A stretch of 44,119 nt of DNA from Nostoc sp. NMS7 (GCF_017115085.1 NZ_JABXKJ010000059.1:1-44119); one strand, 5' to 3'; shown: positions 1 through 8,378, counted from the first letter of the stretch. Notes: generated by a model from the letters alone, not told the origin. Translations and numbers: made by a program.

Positions 1-87
1 AGAGAGTTGATACGGCTGTTCGTTTAGCGTCCTAACCTATACTTCGATTGCTATATATACCATATATATAAAGGTAAGCTAAAAATA

Positions 88-110
88 CAGGTTCTTTAAG
101 TTGGTTAGAG
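88..110 (+). repeat. Short fragment matching the SDR gene downstream
   Basis: A 19-base stretch at 88-106 is identical to 2246-2264 inside the SDR gene. If ten bases (2265-2274) are removed from that copy, the identity runs to 110. An exact 19-base match is not expected by chance between 250 bases and the rest of this window. It looks like the remnant of a second epimerase copy or a small segmental duplication. The rest of 1-250 is AT-rich, with a TATATATA run near 51-70, and shows no other gene. Confidence 0.45.
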
Positions 111-250
111 AACTCCACAAAAAAATGGTTGTAAATTTTCCTGCACATCTACTTGGTCAAGCAGTATCTTTTCTGATGCCAAACCCAAGTTAATTTACTG
201 TTCTTTTAATTACCTATAGTCCGAGTCTTCCCTCCTATGAAATTTCCGTC

Positions 251-1114
251 GTGGTGATGACATTCAACCGTCCAACGGCGTTGGCACGTTGCCTACAATC
301 TCTTGTTGCCCAGTGCATTGGCAGCCATACCTTTGAAGTAGTCCTGGTGGATGTATCGCAGCCCCCAGTAAACCATGTGGTAGAAGCCTTTGCCGAGCAG
401 TTATTGATTAGCCATAGAATCGCAGCTAACCAAGGGGTAGCAGGCAATCGAAACCTGGGGGCAGAATCTGCGAGAGGCTCACTTCTGGTCTACCTTGATG
501 ATGATTGTGTGGCTGATCCCTACTGGCTTGAGGCTATACTCCAGGCAGCTAAGCGTTACCCAGACAGAATGATCGGCGGTCGGGTAAATAACCTTCATCC
601 AGAGAGTCTCGTTGCCTGCGTCAGTCAACTGATCACCGAAGCAGTAGATGCTACCTTTAACCCACCTGGATCAGAGCCTAAGTTCTTTGCGGGCTTAAAT
701 TTCGCTGTTCCCCGTAAAGATTATCTGACTCTTGGTGGTTGTGATGTAACTTATGGTCGTCTAGCCGCAGAAGACCGTGATTTCTGCCGACGCTGGCGGG
801 CTAGCGGTCGGTATCTTGTCAAAGCTTCAGATGCAGTGGTTATTCATGAACACCGCAAGGATTTAAATGGTTTTTGGCGACAATATTTCAACTATGGCCG
901 GGGGGCTTACCGTTTTAGTAAGGAAAAAGACTCCATGAAAACTTCCACCACCATTAGCAAACATTTGAGGCTCATACAGGAACTTAAGCGGATTCTTTGT
1001 CAAAGTCCAGGTTCACAACGGCCAGTACTAATGATGCTGCTAGTTGTGTGGGAAGTCGCCAATACAGCCGGCTTCATCTGGAAAGCCGCCCAAGATATCC
1101 TGCGACGGAGATGA
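251..1114 (+). CDS. Family 2 glycosyltransferase (first of three paralogues)
   Basis: Transfers a sugar from a nucleotide-sugar donor to a growing glycan, probably at the cytoplasmic face of the membrane. A GT-A fold is visible: the N-terminal strand with TFNRP, the first nucleotide-binding Asp in FEVVLVDVSQ (usually VDDGS, here altered), the metal-binding DDD in VYLDDDCVADP, and the acceptor-side AAEDRDFCRRW. The C-terminal FNYGRGAYRF region is shared with the GT2 proteins at 2836 and 7467. The start is uncertain. GTG at 251 gives MVMTFNRP, but the conserved strand EISVVVMTFNRP begins upstream in the same open frame, which has no ATG before the stop at 191. The native 5' end may therefore be lost or use a non-standard start. 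The 3' end overlaps the next gene region (TGA at 1112-1114). Its codon use is more GC-rich than that of the following genes. Confidence 0.85.
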   Translation: MVMTFNRPTALARCLQSLVAQCIGSHTFEVVLVDVSQPPVNHVVEAFAEQLLISHRIAANQGVAGNRNLGAESARGSLLVYLDDDCVADPYWLEAILQAAKRYPDRMIGGRVNNLHPESLVACVSQLITEAVDATFNPPGSEPKFFAGLNFAVPRKDYLTLGGCDVTYGRLAAEDRDFCRRWRASGRYLVKASDAVVIHEHRKDLNGFWRQYFNYGRGAYRFSKEKDSMKTSTTISKHLRLIQELKRILCQSPGSQRPVLMMLLVVWEVANTAGFIWKAAQDILRRR

Positions 1115-1119
1115 TAACC

Positions 1120-1671
1120 ATGAGCAGTTCAAAACTTTCTTTCTCCGATGCCAGAGCAAAATTACGAGAAACCTTACACGAACGACTTGGAGTAATTGCG
1201 CCTCATTCATGTTGCGCCCATCTCAACTATCCGAGCCATTTAAATATCGGTGAGCATTTGATCTGGCTAGGAGAAGTTGACTATCTTCACAACATTCGTA
1301 ACGTTGATATAGCCTACGCATCCGATTTTTTGTCCCTGTCAATATCTAAGATGAGGAAAATGATTGGTTGTAACCCGATTTTTCTTCATGGGGGTGGCAA
1401 CCTGGGCGATTTATGGACATTTGATGGATACCGTCAACTGTCTAACAGAAGATTTATTATTACTAACCGACTTCATGTTCACATTTTGAGTAGTCTAATA
1501 GGTGTCCCCAATATCCTTATGCCAAATTCAAATCATAAAAACCAATCTTATTACCAAACTTGGAGTCAAGATTTTAGAGATAGCTATTTTGCAACTACAA
1601 CCCAAGAAATCGAAATGTCACTCAGGGATGCTCTCGAAAATCAGAGTGAATCTGGAGGGTCATTATTTTAA
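1120..1671 (+). CDS. Polysaccharide pyruvyl transferase family protein with internal deletion
   Basis: This family transfers pyruvate from phosphoenolpyruvate to sugar hydroxyls as ketals on exopolysaccharides. The N-terminal half carries family hallmarks: SHLNIGEHLIWLGE, then IFLHGGGNLGDLW. The C-terminal part reads RRFIITNRLHVHILSSLIGV and a PNSNHKNQSYYQTW tail, the family's donor-site end. Between GDLW and the FDGYRQL segment (about nt 1415) the central portion found in family members of roughly 300-400 residues is missing, leaving about 183 residues with the frame intact. It is probably inactive. I prefer ATG 1120, because GGAG at 1107-1110 lies 9 bases upstream. ATG 1111 is also in frame and would overlap the preceding TGA as ATGA. 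Confidence 0.75.
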   Translation: MSSSKLSFSDARAKLRETLHERLGVIAPHSCCAHLNYPSHLNIGEHLIWLGEVDYLHNIRNVDIAYASDFLSLSISKMRKMIGCNPIFLHGGGNLGDLWTFDGYRQLSNRRFIITNRLHVHILSSLIGVPNILMPNSNHKNQSYYQTWSQDFRDSYFATTTQEIEMSLRDALENQSESGGSLF

Positions 1672-1737
1672 CCGTGAGTTAGCTTTGAAATATGATATAT
1701 TTTTACCTCTAGTTAATCATATCAGGATAAAATCAAA

Positions 1738-2715
1738 ATGAAACTATTAGTAACAGGTGCATCAGGATTTATTGGCAGTTATTTAACTAAAATGCTAGTG
1801 GAGAAGGGATATAGTGTTAAAACTTTGGTTCGTTTTGATAGTGATGTCACGCAGTTAAAAAACTTAGATGTTGAAATTATTTCCGGGGACATCAGAGATG
1901 CTGATACTTTAGAGAAAATAATGAAAGGTTGTCAACAAGTTTATCATGGAGCAGCACAACGAACAAAGCCAAAAATTCCTAAACAAGCTTATTATTCAAT
2001 CAATGTAGATGGTTGTAAAAATATAGCCGAGACTGCTCTGAAAACAAATGTTGAACGGTTAGTTTATCTAAGTACCGCAGGGGTGTATGGAACTCTCAAA
2101 CAGCTAAGAATAAATGAAAATACAGTGCCACGTCCAAATACCTATTATCGGACAACGAAATGGTTGGGAGAAAAAGTTTTGTTAAGTTATCACCAACAAC
2201 AGAATTTACCTGTGGTGATAGCAAGATTATCAGGGGTTTGTGGTGCAGGTTCTTTAAGTTGGTTGGGGTTAGTTAGAGCGATCACTACTCCAAAATTTCG
2301 TCTAATTGGTACAGGAAACAATGAGTATCACTTAGCAGATATTATGGATATTATAGCAGGATTAAGATTGTGTGCAGAAAAATCCAATATCGAAGGTAAA
2401 ACCTATAATCTTGCTGGCAAAGAAGCTCTAAAAGTCAAAGAAATTGTTAACCTAATTACTGAAAATTTAAACATATATGAACCAACCCAACAGTTGCCTG
2501 CTTTTCCCTATCATACCCTCAATACAATGACCGAATGGTTTTATCAAACATTTAGTAAACAATTGCCTGGTCATCATCGTTATGATATGTTTATCAGTGA
2601 TCGAAGTTTGGATATTTCTAGAGCAGTAGCTGAGTTAGATTATTCTCCTAAAATTTCACCAGAAGAAGCAATTATAAATTTAATTAATTGGTATCGAGAA
2701 AAAGGCTATGTTTAA
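1738..2715 (+). CDS. NAD-dependent epimerase/dehydratase (extended SDR)
   Basis: An extended short-chain dehydrogenase/reductase of 325 residues, of the type that epimerises, dehydrates or reduces nucleotide sugars. The Rossmann glycine motif is G7-x-x-G10-x-x-G13 in VTGASGFIG. The catalytic Tyr and Lys are Y137 and K141 in YYRTTK, with Ser/Thr at 112-113 (YLSTAGVYG). The C-terminal substrate domain ends with DYSPKISPEEAI, typical of the family. It lies inside the glycosyltransferase operon, so it probably supplies or modifies a donor sugar. The exact substrate cannot be read from sequence. A 43-codon ORF overlaps its last 8 bases. Confidence 0.85.
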   Translation: MKLLVTGASGFIGSYLTKMLVEKGYSVKTLVRFDSDVTQLKNLDVEIISGDIRDADTLEKIMKGCQQVYHGAAQRTKPKIPKQAYYSINVDGCKNIAETALKTNVERLVYLSTAGVYGTLKQLRINENTVPRPNTYYRTTKWLGEKVLLSYHQQQNLPVVIARLSGVCGAGSLSWLGLVRAITTPKFRLIGTGNNEYHLADIMDIIAGLRLCAEKSNIEGKTYNLAGKEALKVKEIVNLITENLNIYEPTQQLPAFPYHTLNTMTEWFYQTFSKQLPGHHRYDMFISDRSLDISRAVAELDYSPKISPEEAIINLINWYREKGYV

Positions 2716-2839
2716 ATATAGTAAATTTTCAATGTGGACAAAGATTAAAGATAGAGCAATTATTTTAACTGAATTGTATTGGACTATCTTTGATTTATTT
2801 AGGACTATAATCATAATTTTTTTTAAACCTGATTTATGA
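2708..2839 (+). CDS. Small 43-residue ORF, possible membrane peptide or remnant
   Basis: ATG at 2708 overlaps the end of the SDR gene by 8 bases, and its TGA (2837-2839) overlaps the ATG of the next glycosyltransferase in an ATGA arrangement typical of translational coupling. The peptide has a basic N-terminus (KYSKFSMWTKIKDR) and a hydrophobic core (LYWTIFDLFRTIIIIFF) long enough for one membrane segment. I do not recognise a family. It may be a real small membrane protein or the front end of a longer gene that lost its middle, as happened to neighbours. Confidence 0.4.
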   Translation: MFKYSKFSMWTKIKDRAIILTELYWTIFDLFRTIIIIFFKPDL

Positions 2840-3732
2840 ACCTTCCTTTTTTTTCAATTGTTATCCCTACCTATGCACGTCCACAACAGTTGTCCGTCTG
2901 TTTACAAGCTTTATCAGAACTCGATTATCCTCACAACAAATTTGAAGTAATTATTGTCGATGATGGTAGTCCGATGTCCTTAGATCAGGTCATTTCTTTG
3001 TGGCAACCTCAACTTCCCCTCACCGTATTAAGACAAGCTAATCAGGGTCCTTCTATTGCCCGAAATTTAGGAGCTACCTTTGCAAAAGGAGAATTTTTGG
3101 CGTTTACTGATGATGACTGCGCTCCTGTTGCTGGTTGGTTGCAACAATTTGCCTGTCAGTTGCTTAAAACACCCAATTGTCTTATGGGTGGACAAATAGT
3201 TAATGCTTTGCTTGGAAATCTTTATGCTACTAGCAGTCAAATATTAGTTGATTACCTTTACGAGTACTATAATAAACAAAATATTAAAACTCGTCAGACT
3301 AGCTTTTTCACCTCTAATAACCTTGCTATTTCCAGAGAAATATTTAATCGTATTGGGGGTTTTAATGATAAATATACCTTAAATGCGGCTGAAGATAGAG
3401 AATTGTGCGATCGCGCTTTACAAGTAGGCTATAAAATGCTATATGTTCCCGATGCTTTAGTTTATCATGCCCATGACTTAACCCTAACTCAGTTCTGGAA
3501 ACAGCATTTTAACTATGGTCGGGGTGCTATTCATTTTAATCAAGTACGAGAAAAACGGGGACTAGGAAAAATCAAAGCTGAATCATACCCTTTTTATACA
3601 AATTTGTTACTTTATCCCTTTCATCAAGAATTTTTATTTCGCGCTCCTTTAATCTCAGGATTACTACTACTGTCGCAAATTGCCCATACTACAGGCTGTT
3701 TTTGGGAAAGAAGCACAGTATTTAAAAGATAA
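2836..3732 (+). CDS. Family 2 glycosyltransferase (second paralogue)
   Basis: A complete GT-A glycosyltransferase of 298 residues. The order is FSIVIPTYARPQQL at the N-terminus, VIIVDDGSP (donor-binding Asp), FLAFTDDDCAP (the metal-binding DxD), NAAEDRELCDRA (acceptor side and candidate base) and YHAHDLTLTQFW followed by HFNYGRGAIHF. The C-terminus is hydrophobic (LISGLLLLSQIAHTTG), suggesting membrane association. It is clearly paralogous to the product of 7467-8378 and more distantly to that of 251-1114. Its start overlaps the stop of the 43-codon ORF, so it is probably co-translated. Donor and acceptor are unknown. Confidence 0.9.
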   Translation: MNLPFFSIVIPTYARPQQLSVCLQALSELDYPHNKFEVIIVDDGSPMSLDQVISLWQPQLPLTVLRQANQGPSIARNLGATFAKGEFLAFTDDDCAPVAGWLQQFACQLLKTPNCLMGGQIVNALLGNLYATSSQILVDYLYEYYNKQNIKTRQTSFFTSNNLAISREIFNRIGGFNDKYTLNAAEDRELCDRALQVGYKMLYVPDALVYHAHDLTLTQFWKQHFNYGRGAIHFNQVREKRGLGKIKAESYPFYTNLLLYPFHQEFLFRAPLISGLLLLSQIAHTTGCFWERSTVFKR

Positions 3733-3765
3733 TTAAACCTACTATTAAATTTACTAAAAACTCTC

Positions 3766-5424
3766 ATGAAAAACTCTGTTATTGCCATTGGATTAGACGC
3801 AGCCGATCCCCTACTTTTAGAAAAATGGATGGAGCAAGGGTATTTAAAAAACTTAAATCAACTGAGATTGCAAGGCAGCTACGGTCATCTTAAAAACACC
3901 GTTGAATATAGCAAAAAAACTGAGGAATTTTATATTACTGAATGCTTATGGACAATTTTTAACACAGGATGCCTACCCAATAAAACCGGATATTGGAGTC
4001 CTGTTGAATATTATAAAAACAATTATCAAGCTATCTACGACAGCACTAATGGAGGATATAAATATCAAGAGTATCTTCCTTTTTATGCTTTGCTAGAAAA
4101 CCACAATATTGCAATTTTTGATCTGCCAGTAACAACTCTCTGTAAGCAAGTTAAAGGAGTGCAAATTCTTGGTTGGGGAGGACATGATCCTTTTACTCCC
4201 AGGCATTCTCTACCCCCTGAAATTCTGCCAGAACTCACTCAAAAACACGGACAGGATTTGATTTATCAAAATGATATTGGCATTTGGTGGGATAAAAAAT
4301 ACCGAAAATGGCTACAAGAAGCGTTAAAAACCAATATCGCTAAACGTTCTGCAATTTGTCAAGACCTACTAACTCGTGAACCCTGGGATCTCTTCCTGGC
4401 AGTTTTTAGTGAAACTCATACAGCAGGTCATGATTTGTATAGTTATAGTCAGGCAGATCATCCTTTATATTCGACTTTAAAACAAGAGAATGACTCATCT
4501 GATGTATTGTTAGAAACTTATCAACAAATTGATCATGCAATTGGTGAAATAATCAGTCAAACTTCAGAAAATAGTTATATTTTGATTTTTTCTCTGCATG
4601 GTATGGATGTTAATAATGCTGATTTATTTGGGATGGTATTTCTGCCAGAGTTAATGTATCGCTTGAGTTTTCCTGGTCAAACTGCGATCGCTACTGGTAA
4701 GATCAACACACCACCACCCCCAATGATTACCCATCCTATCAGAAATTCTTGGTTAGGGGAAATTTGGGTTAAGAATACACCCAAAAACTGGATGCAGAAA
4801 CTATTTGGATCATGGACTCCTAGTAGCTTTCTTCGTAGTCCTAAAAATGGGCTAGATTGTCCATTTTTTTTGTTAGAACAAGCAGATAGTCTTGCGTGGA
4901 TACCAACACGCTGGTATCAACCACTATGGCATCAGATGAAAGCTTTCGCTCTACCTGCCTTTACCGATGGTCAGATTCGTCTTAATATTAAAGGAAGAGA
5001 AAATCAGGGAATAGTTCAACCATTTGAATATGACCAACTTTGTCATCAAATTACTCAACATCTCCTTGATCTTCAAGATGCAAGAACAGGTAAACCCATT
5101 GTTAAAGACGTAATTCGCACTCGTCAATCACCAATGGAGAATGATACTAAACTCTCTGATGCAGATTTAGTAGTAGTTTGGCACGGATCTCCCACCGATG
5201 TCATTGATAGTCCTGATTTTGGACGCATAGGACCTGTTCCTTATTTTCGTCCAGGGGGACATCGTTCGAGAGGTTTTCTGATGGCAAAGGGTCCTGGCAT
5301 TACTCCTAATTCCACTTTAGAAACAGCAAGTACGGTTGATCTAAGTGCAACTATTTTAAATCTGATGAATGTGCCAATTCCAGACTATTTTGATGGTAAA
5401 CCTCTGTTAAATTTAAATCTATGA
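3766..5424 (+). CDS. Alkaline phosphatase superfamily protein (phosphodiesterase/sulfatase-like)
   Basis: A 552-residue member of the alkaline phosphatase/nucleotide pyrophosphatase fold, which hydrolyses or transfers phospho- or sulfo-groups using two metals. Visible motifs are GLDAADP at residues 9-15 (metal-binding Asp), TECLWTIFNTGCLPNKTGYW near 58-77 (nucleophile region), FSETHTAGHD, and a late HRSRGFLMAKGPG loop with the conserved His. The usual SDHGM motif reads SLHGM here, so one expected metal-ligand Asp is replaced. Either this subfamily uses another ligand or activity is altered. There is no obvious signal peptide. It lies 33 bases after a glycosyltransferase and overlaps a 57-codon ORF by ATGA, so it likely acts on the glycan or its lipid carrier. 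Confidence 0.8.
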   Translation: MKNSVIAIGLDAADPLLLEKWMEQGYLKNLNQLRLQGSYGHLKNTVEYSKKTEEFYITECLWTIFNTGCLPNKTGYWSPVEYYKNNYQAIYDSTNGGYKYQEYLPFYALLENHNIAIFDLPVTTLCKQVKGVQILGWGGHDPFTPRHSLPPEILPELTQKHGQDLIYQNDIGIWWDKKYRKWLQEALKTNIAKRSAICQDLLTREPWDLFLAVFSETHTAGHDLYSYSQADHPLYSTLKQENDSSDVLLETYQQIDHAIGEIISQTSENSYILIFSLHGMDVNNADLFGMVFLPELMYRLSFPGQTAIATGKINTPPPPMITHPIRNSWLGEIWVKNTPKNWMQKLFGSWTPSSFLRSPKNGLDCPFFLLEQADSLAWIPTRWYQPLWHQMKAFALPAFTDGQIRLNIKGRENQGIVQPFEYDQLCHQITQHLLDLQDARTGKPIVKDVIRTRQSPMENDTKLSDADLVVVWHGSPTDVIDSPDFGRIGPVPYFRPGGHRSRGFLMAKGPGITPNSTLETASTVDLSATILNLMNVPIPDYFDGKPLLNLNL

Positions 5425-5594
5425 CTAATAAATTTAAATTTATGACTAATTTAATTAATGATTGTGCTGATGTGGTCTATCAATCTCCCTATAAAGCTCG
5501 TTATGATCTAGCTTGGAATTCCGAATTGATTGATTTAGTAAAAAATAGAATTGAGCAATTTTCTTTCTTGCATGGGTATTCCTATGAAGATTAA
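5421..5594 (+). CDS. Small 57-residue ORF, unknown
   Basis: The ATG at 5421 overlaps the stop of the phosphatase-family gene (ATGA), and its TAA (5592-5594) lies 9 bases before the flippase ATG. The peptide is soluble-looking, with aromatic and acidic residues (YQSPYKARYDLAWN, EQFSFLHGYSYED). No domain is recognised. The tight packing on both sides argues for real translation. A remnant of a longer gene is the alternative. Confidence 0.45.
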   Translation: MTNKFKFMTNLINDCADVVYQSPYKARYDLAWNSELIDLVKNRIEQFSFLHGYSYED

Positions 5595-5603
5595 CTTTGA
5601 TAC

Positions 5604-7070
5604 ATGAGCATGAAAAAAAAGGCGATTCAAGGAGTATTTTGGTCTGTTATTCAGAATTGGGGAAGTCAGACTGGTTCGTTGTTAGTTTTTTTAATATTAG
5701 CTCGTCTGCTACAACCAAAAGACTTCGGCTTAGTGGCATTGTCAAACCTATTTATTACTTTCATAAATATCTTTCTCACTCAAGGTTTTTCCCAAGCACT
5801 GATTCAGCGTCAAAAATTAGATCAAGAACACCTCGATACTGCCTTTTGGACTCAGGTTGCCATCGGTTTTTTACTAACCACTACCAGTTTTATAACGGCT
5901 GGTTGGGTTGCTAATTTATTCCAGGAGCCACAGCTAATACCGCTGATTAGATGTCTTTCTATGATGTTTTTTCTTAATGCTTTTAGTCAGGTTCAGATAG
6001 CTTTGCTCAAGCGAAAATTTGCCTTTAAAACTCTAGCAACTCGTGCATTATTTGGAATTTTTATGGGCGGTTTTGTTGGTGTTGTGATGGCGATCGCTGG
6101 ATTTGGTGTTTGGAGTCTCGTTGCTCAAGAATTAGTCTATCAAGGGGTGGGAATTATTGTTTTGTGGAGAGCAAGTGACTGGCAACCTAGATTTAGAGTG
6201 TCTTCTCCTCATTTTGAGGAATTATTTCACTTTGGAGTTCATGTTCTCGGTTTTCAACTAGTGAACTTTTTCAATCAAAGAACTGATACTTTGTTAATTG
6301 GTTACTTTCTCGGAGCAAAAACTTTAGGATATTATGCGATCGCCCAGCGAATTTTAGAAGTGATGACTCAGTTATTGGTGGGAACCAGCAATCAAGTTGC
6401 GCTATCAACGTTTTCCCGCCTGCAAACAGACCTAAATCGCCTTCGAGAGGCATTTTATCAAGTGACTCAATTGACCAGCCTCATTGCCTTTCCTACCTTC
6501 CTCGGCATGATCACCCTGACTCCAGAATTGGTTATCCTATTATTTGGCAAGCAATGGCTTCCCTCTATCCCCATTATGCAAATTCTCGCCTTAGCTGGAC
6601 TTTTACGTTCAGTTTCCTTCTTTAATGAATCTGTGTTCATAGCAATGGGTAAGCCTGCTTGGAAATTTCGCTTAGGCTTACTCAATGCCATCCTCAATGT
6701 CATTGCTTGTCTTGTAGCTGTGCGCTGGGGATTGATGGCCATTGCTGTTGCCTATGTAATTAGTGATTACCTCGTTTTTCCTATCAGTCAGTGGGCAGTT
6801 AGTCAATTAATTCAGACTCCCATTCTTACTTATCTGCGTCAACTTATCGTTCCCCTCGTCTGTGCTTTGATAATGGTAGTGGTGATTTTGGCAGTTAAAT
6901 ACTTGCTCCGAGATTTACTCAACTCCCAAGCATCATTAGTCAGTTGTACGGTGATGGGTGCGATCGCCTATGGATTAACTATCCGATGGTTGGCACCAAA
7001 ATTATGGCAGCAGTCATTGGAGTTGGTGGCTCTGGCTATCTCGCCCAACAAAAGCCAAAATATTCCATAA
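5604..7070 (+). CDS. Lipopolysaccharide/polysaccharide flippase (MOP superfamily, WzxC-like)
   Basis: A 488-residue integral membrane protein of the oligosaccharide flippase branch of the MOP/MATE superfamily. It would translocate lipid-linked glycan units across the cytoplasmic membrane. The N-terminus KAIQGVFWSVIQNWGSQTG and the first helix pair followed by ARLLQPKDFGLVAL are typical, as are SQALIQRQKL and the central FNQRTDTLLIGYFLGAKTLG. I count about 12-14 hydrophobic segments. It sits between the phosphatase-family and glycosyltransferase genes and is the export step that turns this cluster into a surface-glycan pathway. The start ATG 5604 follows the 57-codon ORF by 9 bases. Confidence 0.9.
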   Translation: MSMKKKAIQGVFWSVIQNWGSQTGSLLVFLILARLLQPKDFGLVALSNLFITFINIFLTQGFSQALIQRQKLDQEHLDTAFWTQVAIGFLLTTTSFITAGWVANLFQEPQLIPLIRCLSMMFFLNAFSQVQIALLKRKFAFKTLATRALFGIFMGGFVGVVMAIAGFGVWSLVAQELVYQGVGIIVLWRASDWQPRFRVSSPHFEELFHFGVHVLGFQLVNFFNQRTDTLLIGYFLGAKTLGYYAIAQRILEVMTQLLVGTSNQVALSTFSRLQTDLNRLREAFYQVTQLTSLIAFPTFLGMITLTPELVILLFGKQWLPSIPIMQILALAGLLRSVSFFNESVFIAMGKPAWKFRLGLLNAILNVIACLVAVRWGLMAIAVAYVISDYLVFPISQWAVSQLIQTPILTYLRQLIVPLVCALIMVVVILAVKYLLRDLLNSQASLVSCTVMGAIAYGLTIRWLAPKLWQQSLELVALAISPNKSQNIP

Positions 7071-7082
7071 ATTTTGATTGTG

Positions 7083-7317
7083 ATGGACAAAAAACCAATA
7101 TTCTCAATTATCATCCCTACTTACAACCTAAGCTTTATGAATTACATATCGCCATCCTGTTTTATACTTTTTCTGGCGTGGTTATTTGGAATTAGCTATA
7201 TCCATAGGTCGCCGTACCTTGCCTGTTGGATTTCGCCATTGGTTATGGATCAATATAGTTAGCAAATTATATCAGATGAAAATTGAAAAAACAATTCAGT
7301 CAAATGTCAAAATATAA
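7083..7317 (+). pseudogene. Remnant of a further GT2 gene (N-terminus plus tail-like frame)
   Basis: ATG 7083 opens with DKKPIFSIIIPTYN, the unmistakable first strand of a family 2 glycosyltransferase. After 15 codons (about nt 7127) the sequence stops looking like GT2, and the frame runs to a stop at 7262 with hydrophobic filler. A second frame, open from about 7141 to the TAA at 7315-7317, reads YFFWRGYLELAISIGRRTLP and then a WLWIN/VSKLYQ stretch, which resembles the end of a real protein. The simplest reading is a gene that lost its middle with a frame change, leaving both ends. 7318-7466 holds no further gene that I can see. Confidence 0.6.
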
Positions 7318-7466
7318 CCCTCAAATTGCTTTTTTACCCACTCTCTTGATTGTGGGGGAGTTGAAAGGAATACCCTTAACCTAATCCAACAATTTGTTGC
7401 AAAATGTTAAATTTAGCTGCGTAACAGCTTATCGCTCCTCACCAGTATATTGAATATGTCGAGTTT

Positions 7467-8378
7467 ATGCTTAAAAAGCTATTCTTTTCCATTGTCGTCC
7501 CAACCTATGCCCGTCCCGAACAACTAGCAACTTGTCTAGAATCCTTGACTCATCTGGACTATCCAGGCGATCGCTTTGAGGTTATTGTCGTAGATGATGG
7601 CAGTCCCAATCCTCTAAATGAAGTAGTAAAACCCTTTCAGGCACAATTGACAATTCAGTTAATTCGCCAAGACAATGCCGGTCCTGCATCCGCTCGCAAT
7701 ACTGGAGCTTACCATGCTGGAGGTGATTTTCTAATATTCATTGATGATGACTGTCAAATTCACCCCAACTCCTTAAAAGTTATAGCTACCTATTTTCATG
7801 ATCATCCAGAGGTTTTACTGGGTGGTGATACGATTAACAAACTGTCAGACAATATTTACTCCGCAGCTAGTCAACTTTTATTGGATTATCTCTACTCATA
7901 CTATAATGCTGACTGCCATCAACCCAGTTTCTTTACCAGTAATAATATGGCTTTAGCTAGGGACAAATTTCAACAAATTGGTGGGTTTAATACAAATTTC
8001 TCGTTAGCAGCGGCAGAAGATCGGGAATTTTGCGATCGCTGGTTGCACCAAGGTAACAAAATGATTTATATTCCAGAAGTTACTGTTTATCATGCTCATC
8101 AACTCACATTAAAAACCTTTTGCTTTCAGCACTTTAACTATGGTTGCGGTGCTTTTCGTTTTTACCAAGCTAGAACTCAGGGTACTAATGAAAATATCAA
8201 AGTTGAACCAATCAAATTTTATCTGAATTTACTCAGGTATCCTTTTGTGCAAAAGTCCAGTCAACCAGAAATATTATTGACAATATTATTCCTGATATCA
8301 CAGTTTGCAAATGTAGCTGGATTTTTTCGGCAACAGTGGTATCAATTAGGAAGTAAAGTGACAGATATAAAGATTTAG
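7467..8378 (+). CDS. Family 2 glycosyltransferase (third paralogue)
   Basis: A complete 303-residue GT-A enzyme. Motifs in order are FFSIVVPTYARPEQL, FEVIVVDDGSP, LIFIDDDCQI (DxD), AAAEDREFCDRWL and YHAHQLTLKTF, then HFNYGCGAFRF. It aligns end to end with the 2836-3732 product, including the SFFTSNN segment, so the pair arose by duplication or by joint transfer. The Gly-Cys change in NYGCGAF distinguishes it. Its own 5' spacer of about 150 bases suggests it may start a sub-operon with cysC. Confidence 0.9.
   Translation: MLKKLFFSIVVPTYARPEQLATCLESLTHLDYPGDRFEVIVVDDGSPNPLNEVVKPFQAQLTIQLIRQDNAGPASARNTGAYHAGGDFLIFIDDDCQIHPNSLKVIATYFHDHPEVLLGGDTINKLSDNIYSAASQLLLDYLYSYYNADCHQPSFFTSNNMALARDKFQQIGGFNTNFSLAAAEDREFCDRWLHQGNKMIYIPEVTVYHAHQLTLKTFCFQHFNYGCGAFRFYQARTQGTNENIKVEPIKFYLNLLRYPFVQKSSQPEILLTILFLISQFANVAGFFRQQWYQLGSKVTDIKI

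Noticed and set aside
1502..1741. 79-codon + frame after the pyruvyl transferase
   Set aside because: It overlaps the recognised family C-terminus in another frame and has no domain-like composition.
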